From contig CAZDWZ010000004.1 in assembly GCA_964509425.1 (NCBI GenBank), positions 372,001 to 436,000 of the forward strand: a DNA stretch of 64,000 bases, read 5' to 3'. Both the position numbers and the translations under genes were made by a program. This DNA is from CAZDWZ01 sp964509425. Lineage in GTDB: Bacteria > Bdellovibrionota_C > UBA2361 > SZUA-149 > CAZDWZ01. This document shows, piece after piece, positions 7,794 to 16,104 of this stretch. Numbering within the stretch: the first letter of the stretch is position 1; each line of letters opens with the position of its first letter. The notes under the pieces are model-generated. The model was not told the origin of the DNA. It ran no database searches and saw only the letters and a program-made list of their open reading frames with translations.

Positions 7794-9647
7794 TCAGGAT
7801 TTGGAACGCGACTTCAATGTCTCAATGATCCTCACGGCAAGCCCCTCGCCAATCTTACAGCGTATCACGAGCTCTTCCGGGGTTGCTTCCCGGATTGCTT
7901 TCACACTTCCGAATTCCTTTAGCAACTGAGTTCGCCTGCGAACACCCACGCCCTGAATCCCTTCCAGCGCAGTTTGAAAAGTCTTCTTGGTTCTGCGCGC
8001 CCGGTGAAAGCTGATTGCAAATCGATGCGCCTCATCACGAATTCGCTCCAACAGTCTGAGCGCCTCACTCTCCGGGCGGAGAACGATGGGGTCCTTTCGA
8101 TCGGCGAGATAAACCCGTTCCGGTTTCCTCGATGCGAGAGAATCTTTTGAACGCTGCATGACCCGGTACGGAACGCGGATGTTCCGCTTCTTTGCAAGAC
8201 CGACGAGTCCCGGTTGCAACAATCCGAGCTCCTTCTTCACTTGAAGTGCCTGGGCGAGCTGAGCAGGTCCCCCGTCGACGACCAAGAGATCCGGGAGCGT
8301 GTTTTCCTCGGCGCATCTCGAAAGGTGCCGCAAAACAAGCTCACGCATCGAAGCAAAATCGTCCGGCTTCCCCTCCTGACTCAGTATGAAACGGCGGTAT
8401 CTCGATTTCTCCGGCTTCCCGTTCTCAAAACACACGACCGAGCCGACCGTGGAACCTCCTTGAAAATGCGAGACGTCGGCACACTCGATCACCATCGGGG
8501 CGTCTTCGAGCTCGAACTCTCTCTGAAGGAAGGAGGCAATACGACCACTCCCTTCGGCCGCACCAAACCGGGCAATAAAATTCTCTCGAGCGTTTTGACC
8601 GGCGAGACCAACCAATCGTGCTTTTGGACCAATTTTTGGAACTGCGAGCTGCACCGCCTTCCCGCGGCGTTCGCTGATGATCTCCGAGCGGACTTCGGCG
8701 TCGGAAAGCTCAAATGGCAACAAGACATCGTCTGGAATATCACTGCCGCCGGAGTAATATTGGCTGATCACTTCACCGAGCAGCTCAGCGTCGTCATCGA
8801 CCACATCGGTAAATCCATAGGTCTTGGTCTCGACGATTCTGCCCCGGCGGACGATGAGGATTACGGCCTCGACTTTGCTTTCTTCGCGGTACAGAGCAAA
8901 TGCATCCTGGGCGCTGTAAGAGAAATCGCCTCCCGGTGCCTCTTCTTTGATTTTTTGCAGAATTTGAAGTCGATCGCGATATTCCGCAGCATCTTCGAAT
9001 CTTAGCTCCTCACTCGCGCGCTCCATTTCCGCTTCGATTTCGTTCAAAACCTCTTTGTCTTTCCCTTGCAAGATCTTGATGGCTCTATCGACCCACTCGA
9101 GATATTTCCCGCGATCGACGGGAAGGCAGCAGGGACCGGAACAACGCTTGATTTGGTATTCTAAACACGGACGCACTCGGTTCTTCAGGACATGGTCTGC
9201 GCAAGTGCGAAGCGGCAACGTTCTCTTCACGACGTCGAGCATAGTCCGAAGCTCATATCCGAACACGAAAGGTCCAAGATACATAGCTCCATCCTCCTCC
9301 ACTTTTCGGACAAGCTCGATGCGCGGCCACTCTGCATTTTTATCGATGCGAACGCAGTAATGCGCCTTATCGTCCTTTAAGCGGATGTTGTATCGTGGCT
9401 TGAACTTCCGAATTAGATCCGCTTCGAGAATCAGCGCCTGCCGCTCGTTTTCCGTCACAACGGTCTCGACGGCTTTGATCAGCGCAACCAGAAACTGCAA
9501 TTGATAGCGACCGTCACCGCCTGAGAAATAGGTTCTGACTCGGGCACGCAGATTCTTCGCCTTCCCGACGTAGAGAACTCCACCTTTCGCGTCTTTCATG
9601 ATGTAGACGCCGGGCGTGGTGGGAATAGATTGAACTCGCTCCTTCAT
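7794..9647 (-). CDS. uvrC: Excinuclease ABC subunit C
   Basis: Makes the dual incisions of nucleotide excision repair on UvrB-DNA complexes. The 617 residues show, in order, the GIY-YIG nuclease domain (GVYIM at 13-17, YVGKAKNLRARVRTYF at 26-41), a Cys-rich stretch (RTCADH, RCSGPCCLPVDRGKYL), the UVR helix pair that binds UvrB (about 205-235, RFEDAAEYRDRL), the RNase H-like C-terminal nuclease (CADVSHFQGG, LLVVDGGPAQL, HRFAISFHRARRTK) and a terminal helix-hairpin-helix (IQGVGVRRRTQLLKEFG). Its ATG overlaps the uvrB stop as ATGA, so translation is coupled. Confidence 0.97.
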   Translation of the reverse strand: MKERVQSIPTTPGVYIMKDAKGGVLYVGKAKNLRARVRTYFSGGDGRYQLQFLVALIKAVETVVTENERQALILEADLIRKFKPRYNIRLKDDKAHYCVRIDKNAEWPRIELVRKVEEDGAMYLGPFVFGYELRTMLDVVKRTLPLRTCADHVLKNRVRPCLEYQIKRCSGPCCLPVDRGKYLEWVDRAIKILQGKDKEVLNEIEAEMERASEELRFEDAAEYRDRLQILQKIKEEAPGGDFSYSAQDAFALYREESKVEAVILIVRRGRIVETKTYGFTDVVDDDAELLGEVISQYYSGGSDIPDDVLLPFELSDAEVRSEIISERRGKAVQLAVPKIGPKARLVGLAGQNARENFIARFGAAEGSGRIASFLQREFELEDAPMVIECADVSHFQGGSTVGSVVCFENGKPEKSRYRRFILSQEGKPDDFASMRELVLRHLSRCAEENTLPDLLVVDGGPAQLAQALQVKKELGLLQPGLVGLAKKRNIRVPYRVMQRSKDSLASRKPERVYLADRKDPIVLRPESEALRLLERIRDEAHRFAISFHRARRTKKTFQTALEGIQGVGVRRRTQLLKEFGSVKAIREATPEELVIRCKIGEGLAVRIIETLKSRSKS

Positions 9648-11653
9648 AGGCTCAGGAGATAGCGCTCAAGGAGCAGAACCCGGTCACGAAGCGCCGCCGC
9701 TTTCTCAAACTCGTGCTCCTTCGCTGCCGCGAACATTTCCTTCCGCAGCTCTTGAATCATCTTCTTCGTCGAATCCACATCGCGTGGCATCTCGCTTACG
9801 GGAGCAGCGTTTTCTGCCGACTTAGATTCGAGAATCGCCTCCACATCCACGAACACCGCCTCGGGGGCCCGCCTCACCGACTGTGGTATTATTCCGAATT
9901 GTTCGTTGTGTGCTTGTTGCTTCTCCTTTCGCCTTTCCGTCTCATTGATCGCGTATTTAATCGAGTCCGTTTTCGTGTCGGCGTAGAGAATCACTCTGCC
10001 GTTTACGTTACGAGCCGCCCGGCCGATAGTTTGAATGAGGCTTCCTCCGGAACGCAAGAAGCCCTCTTTATCGGCATCCATAATTCCGACGAGGCTGACC
10101 TCTGGAAGATCCAGTCCCTCACGAAGGAGATTAATGCCGACCAACACGTCAAACTCTCCGTTCCTCAATCCACGAATCAGATCGATCCGGTCAAGCGTGT
10201 GCACATCGGAATGCAGATATTTCACCCGCACCCCGAGCCCTCGATAGTATTCCGTGAGATCCTCGGCCATTCGCTTGGTAATCGTCGTGACGAGCACCCG
10301 TTCCCCTCGATTCGAGACCTCACGAATCTCACCGAGGAAATCGTCAACTTGGTCGCTCGCCGCACGAATTATCACTTCCGGATCGAGCAATCCCGTGGGT
10401 CGAATAATCTGTTCGATGACACGGCCCTTGCTTTCCCGTATTTCAAAGTCAGACGGAGTAGCGGAAACGAAAATGGCCTGTTTCGCCCGCTCATCGAACT
10501 CATCGAACCGAAGCGGCCTGTTATCCAACGCCGACGGCAGCCGAAATCCAAAATCGACCAGCGTTTGTTTTCTGGCTCGGTCACCTCGATACATTCCTAC
10601 GAGCTGCGGAACTGTTTGATGGCTTTCATCAATCACGACGAGAAAGTTCTCGGGGAAGTAATCGAGAAGCGTCGGCGGAGGTTCCCCTTCTTTTCGTCCC
10701 GTTATATGTCTCGAGTAGTTCTCGATTCCAGGACAGAACCCCATTTCGTTCATCAGCTCAAGATCATACAGAGTTCGCTGTTCAAGGCGCCTCGCCTCAA
10801 GCAGTTTCCCCTGCCCTTCGATTATGGGGAGTCGCTGCTCGAGCTCAGCCTTGATGGTCTTCATCGCTGCCTCAATAGCGGCTCGGCCGGTAACGAAGTG
10901 ACTCGCGGGATAAATACAGGTCTTCTCCAGCCGTCGAAGGACCTTTCCGGTGAGCCGGTCGACAGTTTTGATCTCCTCGATCTCATCGCCAAAGAACTCG
11001 AGCCGGACGCATTCTTCGCTTTCGGAAGCCGGCACGATGTCCACGACATCCCCGCGCACGCGAAACGTGCCGGTTTCGAAATCGAAGTCCGCTCTGTCGT
11101 ATTGCAACGCAACTAACTTCTTGAGGATCACATCGCGCTCGACGCGATCTCCCCGCTCGACAAACAGCATCATATCGAAATAGTTCTTCGGATCGCCAAG
11201 ACCGTAAATGCAGCTCACGCTCGAGACGACGATAACGTCGGTGCGTTCCATGAGGGCTTTGGTAGCCGCGTGCCGCAGCTTTTCGATCTCCTCGTTTATT
11301 GCCGCGTCCTTTTCAATGAACGTATCGGTCGAAGGCACATAGGCTTCGGGCTGGTAATAGTCGTAATAACTCACGAAATACCGGACAGCATTTTCCGGAA
11401 AGAGCTCTTTGAACTCCGAATAGAGCTGCGCGGCGAGAGTTTTGTTGTGTGCCAAGATCAGCGCGGGACGATTAATACGGGCGATGACGTTCGCGATGGT
11501 AAACGTCTTCCCGGAGCCAGTCACTCCGAGGAGGGTTTGACGACGCTCACCCGCATCCAAGCCCTTCACCAGCTCGCTTATTGCTGCCGGCTGATCCCCC
11601 TTCGGCGTATTCACCGATTGAAGCCGGAATTTTGTACTAGAATCTCGAATCAT
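9644..11653 (-). CDS. uvrB: Excinuclease ABC subunit B
   Basis: Damage-verifying helicase-like subunit of nucleotide excision repair. At 669 residues it is full length. GVTGSGKT (43-50) is the Walker A loop, YYDYYQPEAY is the tyrosine-rich beta-hairpin inserted between DNA strands, VVIDESH is Walker B, and SATPSDFE, GINLLREGLDLPEVSLV and QTIGRAARN are the later helicase motifs. The C-terminal UVR motif (KEHEFEKAAALRDRV) contacts UvrC. It is the first gene of a uvrB-uvrC-transporter run. The start ATG has no good ribosome site. No convincing LexA box was recognised in the 160-base divergent region upstream. Confidence 0.98.
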   Translation of the reverse strand: MIRDSSTKFRLQSVNTPKGDQPAAISELVKGLDAGERRQTLLGVTGSGKTFTIANVIARINRPALILAHNKTLAAQLYSEFKELFPENAVRYFVSYYDYYQPEAYVPSTDTFIEKDAAINEEIEKLRHAATKALMERTDVIVVSSVSCIYGLGDPKNYFDMMLFVERGDRVERDVILKKLVALQYDRADFDFETGTFRVRGDVVDIVPASESEECVRLEFFGDEIEEIKTVDRLTGKVLRRLEKTCIYPASHFVTGRAAIEAAMKTIKAELEQRLPIIEGQGKLLEARRLEQRTLYDLELMNEMGFCPGIENYSRHITGRKEGEPPPTLLDYFPENFLVVIDESHQTVPQLVGMYRGDRARKQTLVDFGFRLPSALDNRPLRFDEFDERAKQAIFVSATPSDFEIRESKGRVIEQIIRPTGLLDPEVIIRAASDQVDDFLGEIREVSNRGERVLVTTITKRMAEDLTEYYRGLGVRVKYLHSDVHTLDRIDLIRGLRNGEFDVLVGINLLREGLDLPEVSLVGIMDADKEGFLRSGGSLIQTIGRAARNVNGRVILYADTKTDSIKYAINETERRKEKQQAHNEQFGIIPQSVRRAPEAVFVDVEAILESKSAENAAPVSEMPRDVDSTKKMIQELRKEMFAAAKEHEFEKAAALRDRVLLLERYLLSL

Positions 11654-11814
11654 GAACTTTTATCGTGCCTTCGCCAAGGACGGTATGCCCCGAGGAGCAA
11701 TCTTAGGCTAATCTACTCAATTCTCCCATAGACGGGCGAAGCCAGTCAGCTCATATCTTTATTTTCCTCGCGGTCTGATACAGTGACCGCGAAAAAATTG
11801 CCGGGAAACTCAAC

Positions 11815-12954
11815 ATGTTGAAAACTCCAATTTGCTCAAAGCCCCTCGTCTTGCTCGGGAGAGCCGCTTTACTCGTCTTGCTTTTCCTCCTCGTCGTAAA
11901 TTTTGCAATCGCCGAAGACAAGCCTGCGTTGAGGGTTGCTTGTAACCTCCCGCTCACCGGCGCGCTCGCCACCTATGGAGATGCGATTCGTGTCGGCGTG
12001 GAGTTCGCGCGGAGCGAGAACCCGGAGATGGCGAAGCGAATCTCCTACGACTGGGCAGACAATAGAAGTAACGCCGTTTCGACCGTGTCGACGTTTCGCG
12101 AGCAGTTACACAAAGGTCCCGACATTTACGTCTCTGGCGTGCGGCCGCAGACGATGACAATCTGGGACGATGTCGGAAAGAACAATCTTCCGCACTTCGT
12201 TTGGATATTTGATTCGAGTGTCAAACGGCAAGGTCAATCCAATTTCAGAATGTGGACCAACTTCAAGGTCGAGCCGCCTCTGTTTGTAAACTATGCAAAG
12301 GCGCGGAGGGCGAAGCGAATCGCAGTGATCTATGTTCAGTTGCCGCACACCGATGAAGAATATCAACAGGTCATCGTCCCGGGACTGAAAAACGTCGCCG
12401 ATGAGGTCCTCGTCGAGGCCTATTCCTTCGATCGAAGCGATTTCCGGGACATCGCCACCAAAGTCAAAGGGTTTGCGCCTGACCTCCTCGTTCTAAGCGG
12501 TTTTCAGGAGCAGCTCGTATCGATGATAAAGTCCCTCAACACGTTTCAGCTGCTCAAGGAAGGGAATGCCGTTGCGACATATGACCTGCTCGACGCCGCG
12601 ACAATTCTTAAGCCGGAAGACGTCGAAGGCATTCGAGTGTCAATTCCATCCTTCATGCTAAACGACGAGAACTCAACATACGGAAAGTGGAAGAAGCGAT
12701 TCATTGAACAAAATAAAAGACCACCGCTCTACACTCATGCGTACGCGTATGACATGGCGCTGGTAATAAACGATGCTGCTCTACGAGCCGGGAAAAATGA
12801 GGACCTTCTGACACGACTTCGAGATACGAACATTGAAGGAATCACCGGGGTCCTGAAGTTCGATGAAGGCGGAGACTTGGAGATAAAAGTTGAACTCGGC
12901 GTGTTTCGGAACGGAGTCCCCGTTCGAGACGCGGGGTTGAGGCCGCTGACTTAG
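11815..12954 (+). CDS. Periplasmic substrate-binding protein, branched-chain amino-acid type (orphan)
   Basis: Peripla_BP_6-type extracellular ligand-binding protein of 379 residues. A hydrophobic signal peptide (LVLLGRAALLVLLFLLVVN) ends near AIA-EDK, after which ALRVACNLPLTGALATYGDA gives the typical first strand of the family and its ligand loop. ADNRSNAVSTVSTFREQL and the later domain-two core are also as expected. There is no permease or ATPase gene beside it, and a distant relative sits at 42270-43469, also without transporter genes. It may therefore serve a remote transporter or a sensory protein. Upstream is divergent uvrB. Ligand unknown. Confidence 0.85.
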   Translation: MLKTPICSKPLVLLGRAALLVLLFLLVVNFAIAEDKPALRVACNLPLTGALATYGDAIRVGVEFARSENPEMAKRISYDWADNRSNAVSTVSTFREQLHKGPDIYVSGVRPQTMTIWDDVGKNNLPHFVWIFDSSVKRQGQSNFRMWTNFKVEPPLFVNYAKARRAKRIAVIYVQLPHTDEEYQQVIVPGLKNVADEVLVEAYSFDRSDFRDIATKVKGFAPDLLVLSGFQEQLVSMIKSLNTFQLLKEGNAVATYDLLDAATILKPEDVEGIRVSIPSFMLNDENSTYGKWKKRFIEQNKRPPLYTHAYAYDMALVINDAALRAGKNEDLLTRLRDTNIEGITGVLKFDEGGDLEIKVELGVFRNGVPVRDAGLRPLT

Positions 12955-13075
12955 GGAGTGCATCCGGTCGAGCTTGTCGACGGACGTAACCGGATTCCCG
13001 TCTCCAATTACGCTTGAGGAAAGGCTATCGGGTCAAAAGTTATGCTGCCTTCCGTTTGTGCGGCGGGCCCGCTAT

Positions 13076-13915
13076 TCAACGCAATGCACGTCGATTGTCT
13101 TTACTCCCCTGTGATCCCGCCGGTGTCAAAACGCTAAACGCACCCAATGCGACTCGTGTACCGCCGCTTTTTCCAGCGAGCTTTGGGTTGATATCGCAAT
13201 CGAATTGAGACAGATACTCGCTGACTCGCCGATGAAACTCAGTGCCTTCTCGAAGCAGCCAAAGCTTGATCTCTTCCTCCGACTCCACTGAGATGTTGTC
13301 GTAATGCGTCTTGATGTGGAGATTCGGGACTTCCGGTTCTTCGAAGATATTCCGCTCGACCCCTTCGAAGAGATCGTTGGCATCTGCAGCGAGCAGCTTC
13401 AAGCCTTGACGAATGTCTCCGACCGGTACGAAGATCTGAGAGCGAAGCTGAAGTCCAGTGCTCACGCGTTCTACAGCGCCCATTCTCTCGATCTCGAAAA
13501 GGACCGCATATGGATTAACGTCCTTACTGACTGAGCGCACCAAACGAACGAACTCACTGTCTTTTCCCTCGCACTCGAGCACTCGAGGGCGTCCGCCTGC
13601 AGTGCAGAATCGCTTGTCATTTCGCCACTGTCCGATGATCCGGCTGAGGAGCCCACTTTCATCTTTATTCTTGGATCTCCGGCTCAGAAGACGCACGACG
13701 TCGCGGCGATGAACTCCGGTCATAATGCTCAGTTTGCTCGTGCTTGGAGCGATTCCACAGGCATTCACTTCCTCAAAGGCAGCTTCGACGAGAGCGTGCT
13801 TCAGAGCTTCGACGAGGTCCTGCAGCCGCATTGAACGGCGGATACAGAAACGCGCCAGGGGCTGAACGAGGAAGACGAGAGAATCAGCGATGGCTCTGGT
13901 GACGGCATTTCCCAT
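13076..13915 (-). CDS. DUF6502 family protein
   Basis: A cytoplasmic protein of 279 residues from ATG (MGNAVTRAIAD); a TTG six codons upstream is possible. The N-terminal half shows the DUF6502 pattern LVQPLARFCIRRSMRLQDLVEALK followed by LSIMTGVHRRDVVRLL, which looks like a winged-helix or helix-turn-helix segment (about residues 10-85), here described in pieces from the sequence. The C-terminal half is variable and has SRI and RRVSEYLSQFD. Function in the family is unknown; a DNA-binding or transcription role is an inference from the HTH-like segment. It is transcribed divergently from the Cys-rich lipoprotein gene. Confidence 0.75.
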   Translation of the reverse strand: MGNAVTRAIADSLVFLVQPLARFCIRRSMRLQDLVEALKHALVEAAFEEVNACGIAPSTSKLSIMTGVHRRDVVRLLSRRSKNKDESGLLSRIIGQWRNDKRFCTAGGRPRVLECEGKDSEFVRLVRSVSKDVNPYAVLFEIERMGAVERVSTGLQLRSQIFVPVGDIRQGLKLLAADANDLFEGVERNIFEEPEVPNLHIKTHYDNISVESEEEIKLWLLREGTEFHRRVSEYLSQFDCDINPKLAGKSGGTRVALGAFSVLTPAGSQGSKDNRRALR

Positions 13916-13999
13916 TTTGTCTGCGAATTCCAAGGGTTGTGAAACTTACACATCACATTCTATCGGCACTCCATAGCGAAAACAAGATAAAAACGGTGC

Positions 14000-14029
14000 T
14001 TGACTTTCGTGTATCGAAGCCTGTAGAGT
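14000..14029 (+). promoter_or_regulatory. Sigma70-type promoter of the two-lipoprotein unit
   Basis: TTGACT and TAGAGT are spaced by 18 bases, about 34 bases before the chosen ATG of the first lipoprotein gene. The -35 matches five of six consensus positions and the -10 four of six. Confidence 0.5.
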
Positions 14030-14062
14030 GGGGCTGTGAAAATTTTACATCCCAAGGAGCCT

Positions 14063-14647
14063 ATGTTTCAAGGAGTCAAACAATTGCCGCGAACGATAAT
14101 CGCAGTATGTATTCTCTTCGGCTGCGGCGGGGGTAGCACAGGAACGGGAGCGTTCTCTGGTGGAATTGATCAGAAGAAAACGATCGGAACTTTTACGGAA
14201 GCCGAGGTGCAGCAGTTCTGCAATCGGTTTACAGATTTTGCGAAAGACAGCCTCACTTCCGAAAAGATCTGCACATTGACCGGAATCTTCGAGGCATCAT
14301 TATCGTCGCAGTTCGAGCCGGACCCTCTCACTCCTCCTGAGCAGCAGCAGTTGTGCGAAGTAGAACGAGCCTCCTGTCTGAACGATTCGGAAGCATCATC
14401 AGCCGGTGTGCCAGAGTGCGAAATCAGCTCTTCCATCGGCATCCAGCAGTGCGGAGCGACCGCCGGCGAGCTCGAGGCCTGCCTTAGCGAACGGATCAAT
14501 GCGCTTAAGATCCTCTTCGACGGGATTAGCTGCGACCTGCTCGTGAACCAGGCAGAGGTGGACCAATTACAGGTCGAGCTTCAACAGGCCCAACGGAACA
14601 ACGCTTGCGACTCTATCGAGCGTCAGTGTCCCGGAATATTCGATTAG
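14063..14647 (+). CDS. Cysteine-rich lipoprotein of unknown function
   Basis: A 194-residue export product. The ATG is preferred over a GTG nine codons upstream because AAGGAG lies three bases before it. A short signal peptide ends in a lipobox, LFGC (Cys21), followed by GGGSTGTG, so the mature protein should be lipid-anchored to a membrane. The mature part has about eleven cysteines, in pairs such as C..C around FCNRFTDF, LCEVERASC, ECEISSS, QQCGATAGELEACL and NACDSIERQC, reminiscent of the small disulfide-rich lipoproteins common in Myxococcota and relatives. No enzymatic motif is visible. It is followed after 10 bases by a second lipoprotein gene with its own strong ribosome site. Confidence 0.8.
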   Translation: MFQGVKQLPRTIIAVCILFGCGGGSTGTGAFSGGIDQKKTIGTFTEAEVQQFCNRFTDFAKDSLTSEKICTLTGIFEASLSSQFEPDPLTPPEQQQLCEVERASCLNDSEASSAGVPECEISSSIGIQQCGATAGELEACLSERINALKILFDGISCDLLVNQAEVDQLQVELQQAQRNNACDSIERQCPGIFD

Positions 14648-14657
14648 AGGAGGCTTC

Positions 14658-15203
14658 ATGCAAATTCGAACCGTCTTGTTGATCATCGGACTCGTTGCAT
14701 GCCTTGCCGGCTGCGTGGTTCAGAGCCCGGCGCAAGGATACCCCGGAATGATGCGAAGCGAACACGAGGTCGCTCTTGTCCGTGTGAGCGACCTCGGCAG
14801 TGGCGATCGTACCTACATGCGTCTCTCACACATCGTACTCGATGGCTCCGCGACAGTGGGCTCCAACATGCTCCAATCAAGCGGAGTCGCGATACTTCCG
14901 GGTTACCATTCGATCGACTTTGATTGGTCGTTTCAAGATGAGTCAAACTCCGAACCGGGACTGAATTTGGTTTGGAATAAATCAGGGCATTGTCACATTG
15001 CAATCAATGCCCTGCCGGGTGAACAGTATCTTGTCGTGGTTTTGGTGGACAACGACGGGAGCTGGTTCTCGGATCCGCGGGTTAGAGCAGAGGTAAGAGA
15101 CTTGAAAAGCCTGCTCTCGTATCGGCAGGTCGGCGACTCTGTGCGATGTTCATACGGCGGACGCGGAGTTGGCACGTACCTTGATCTATCGAAAGAGTTG
15201 TAA
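14658..15203 (+). CDS. Lipoprotein of unknown function
   Basis: A 181-residue lipoprotein with signal peptide MQIRTVLLIIGLVA and lipobox LAGC (Cys19). GAGGAGG stands five bases before ATG. The mature domain is rich in predicted beta strands (HEVALVRVSDL, HIVLDGSATV, GYHSIDFDWSF, CHIAINALPGEQYLVVVLVD), a pattern often seen in small envelope proteins that limit or report on peptide/stress loads, but no family can be named with confidence. It shares a transcript with the Cys-rich lipoprotein gene just upstream. Confidence 0.8.
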   Translation: MQIRTVLLIIGLVACLAGCVVQSPAQGYPGMMRSEHEVALVRVSDLGSGDRTYMRLSHIVLDGSATVGSNMLQSSGVAILPGYHSIDFDWSFQDESNSEPGLNLVWNKSGHCHIAINALPGEQYLVVVLVDNDGSWFSDPRVRAEVRDLKSLLSYRQVGDSVRCSYGGRGVGTYLDLSKEL

Positions 15204-15305
15204 GGCAGTGTCGTCTTGCAAGCACTGCTTGAAGCTTTCGGCTGTGGTCGAGGCGTCGGACTAAGGCGGGGTCGAGAGCCGAACAGCGCTCCAAACCCCG
15301 GCCGT

Positions 15306-15986
15306 TTAGGCATTTACGATAAACTCAGGAAGCTTCAATACTTCCGGCTCATCCTCATTGCCAAAGGAAGCAATGACTCCGGAAAGTCCGAAGCGTTGTC
15401 CCTCGTTTACAAGGCTATACTCCGCGTATGCCCGGACGACGTGATCGACCGCCGCGCGAGAGAGCGACTCTTCCGTGCACACATCCGGTGCACCAAGCTG
15501 AATCACGCACGCCGACTCCGGGAGATGCGGGCGAACAATCTCAAGAAGACTCGGACCTTTGTCCGACTCGAGCGAGAATCGTTCACTATCGTCCACAAAT
15601 CTCCAAACTTGAAAATTCGGAGTTTGTTGCGTCAGAAAAACGAGATCGGGCTTCTGCTCCTCTAACGTGGCCGGCAAGAGCTCAACGAGCGCGTCCTGCG
15701 TGAAAAATGATTGGCAGAGATCTCGCGGCAGACTTCTGCCCTCATGCCGGAGGAGGTTCCAACTCGCGAGGAGTTTTGTTCTAACCTTCGCTTGGTGAAG
15801 CAGCCTAGCTACTTTCAACCCAAGCCGCCCATGGTGATCTCTCGATGGAAAAACCTGAAAAGACTCGCTCCCCTTTGCCTCCGGCAGAACGTTTCCGGTG
15901 GAACGGATGGTGGTGCTCCGTCCAATCATGCTACCCGCAACCACAACAGCACTCAGGTTCATCTCGCGAAGATCCGGCAATTTCAT
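15306..15986 (-). CDS. Unknown protein, possibly a degenerate PfkB-type sugar-kinase relative
   Basis: A 226-residue open frame starting MKLPDLREMN; GAGGAG lies ten bases upstream of this ATG, while a start 14 codons earlier has no site. Strand order SAVVVAGSMIG...TTIRSTGNVLP...SFQVFPSRDHHGRLGLKVARLL recalls the opening of ribokinase/PfkB proteins (V.G...D....P..G.....GG...N.A...A.LG), but the Gly-Gly and Asn that bind sugar are missing. The ATP-site signature (DTTGAGD) is also absent, and the protein is about 80 residues short. It may be a decayed or repurposed member, or unrelated. It lies 118 bases after the Lrp-like regulator on the same strand. Confidence 0.5.
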   Translation of the reverse strand: MKLPDLREMNLSAVVVAGSMIGRSTTIRSTGNVLPEAKGSESFQVFPSRDHHGRLGLKVARLLHQAKVRTKLLASWNLLRHEGRSLPRDLCQSFFTQDALVELLPATLEEQKPDLVFLTQQTPNFQVWRFVDDSERFSLESDKGPSLLEIVRPHLPESACVIQLGAPDVCTEESLSRAAVDHVVRAYAEYSLVNEGQRFGLSGVIASFGNEDEPEVLKLPEFIVNA

Positions 15987-16104
15987 TGTTTTCGGGCTCC
16001 TCTCTGTTTGGCGTATTGGCATGTTCACGAATGCCGGGAACCGGCACTATTGGATATAGGTTCCGTAATTTTGCCGAAAAGTGAGAAAGGGCAGCGAAAA
16101 CGTC

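Noticed and set aside
8214..9005. Plus-strand open frame of 263 codons
   Set aside because: Antisense to uvrC with no recognisable domain.
9713..11116. Long plus-strand open frame (467 codons)
   Set aside because: It is antisense to uvrB, which is clearly the coding frame; the translation has no family pattern.
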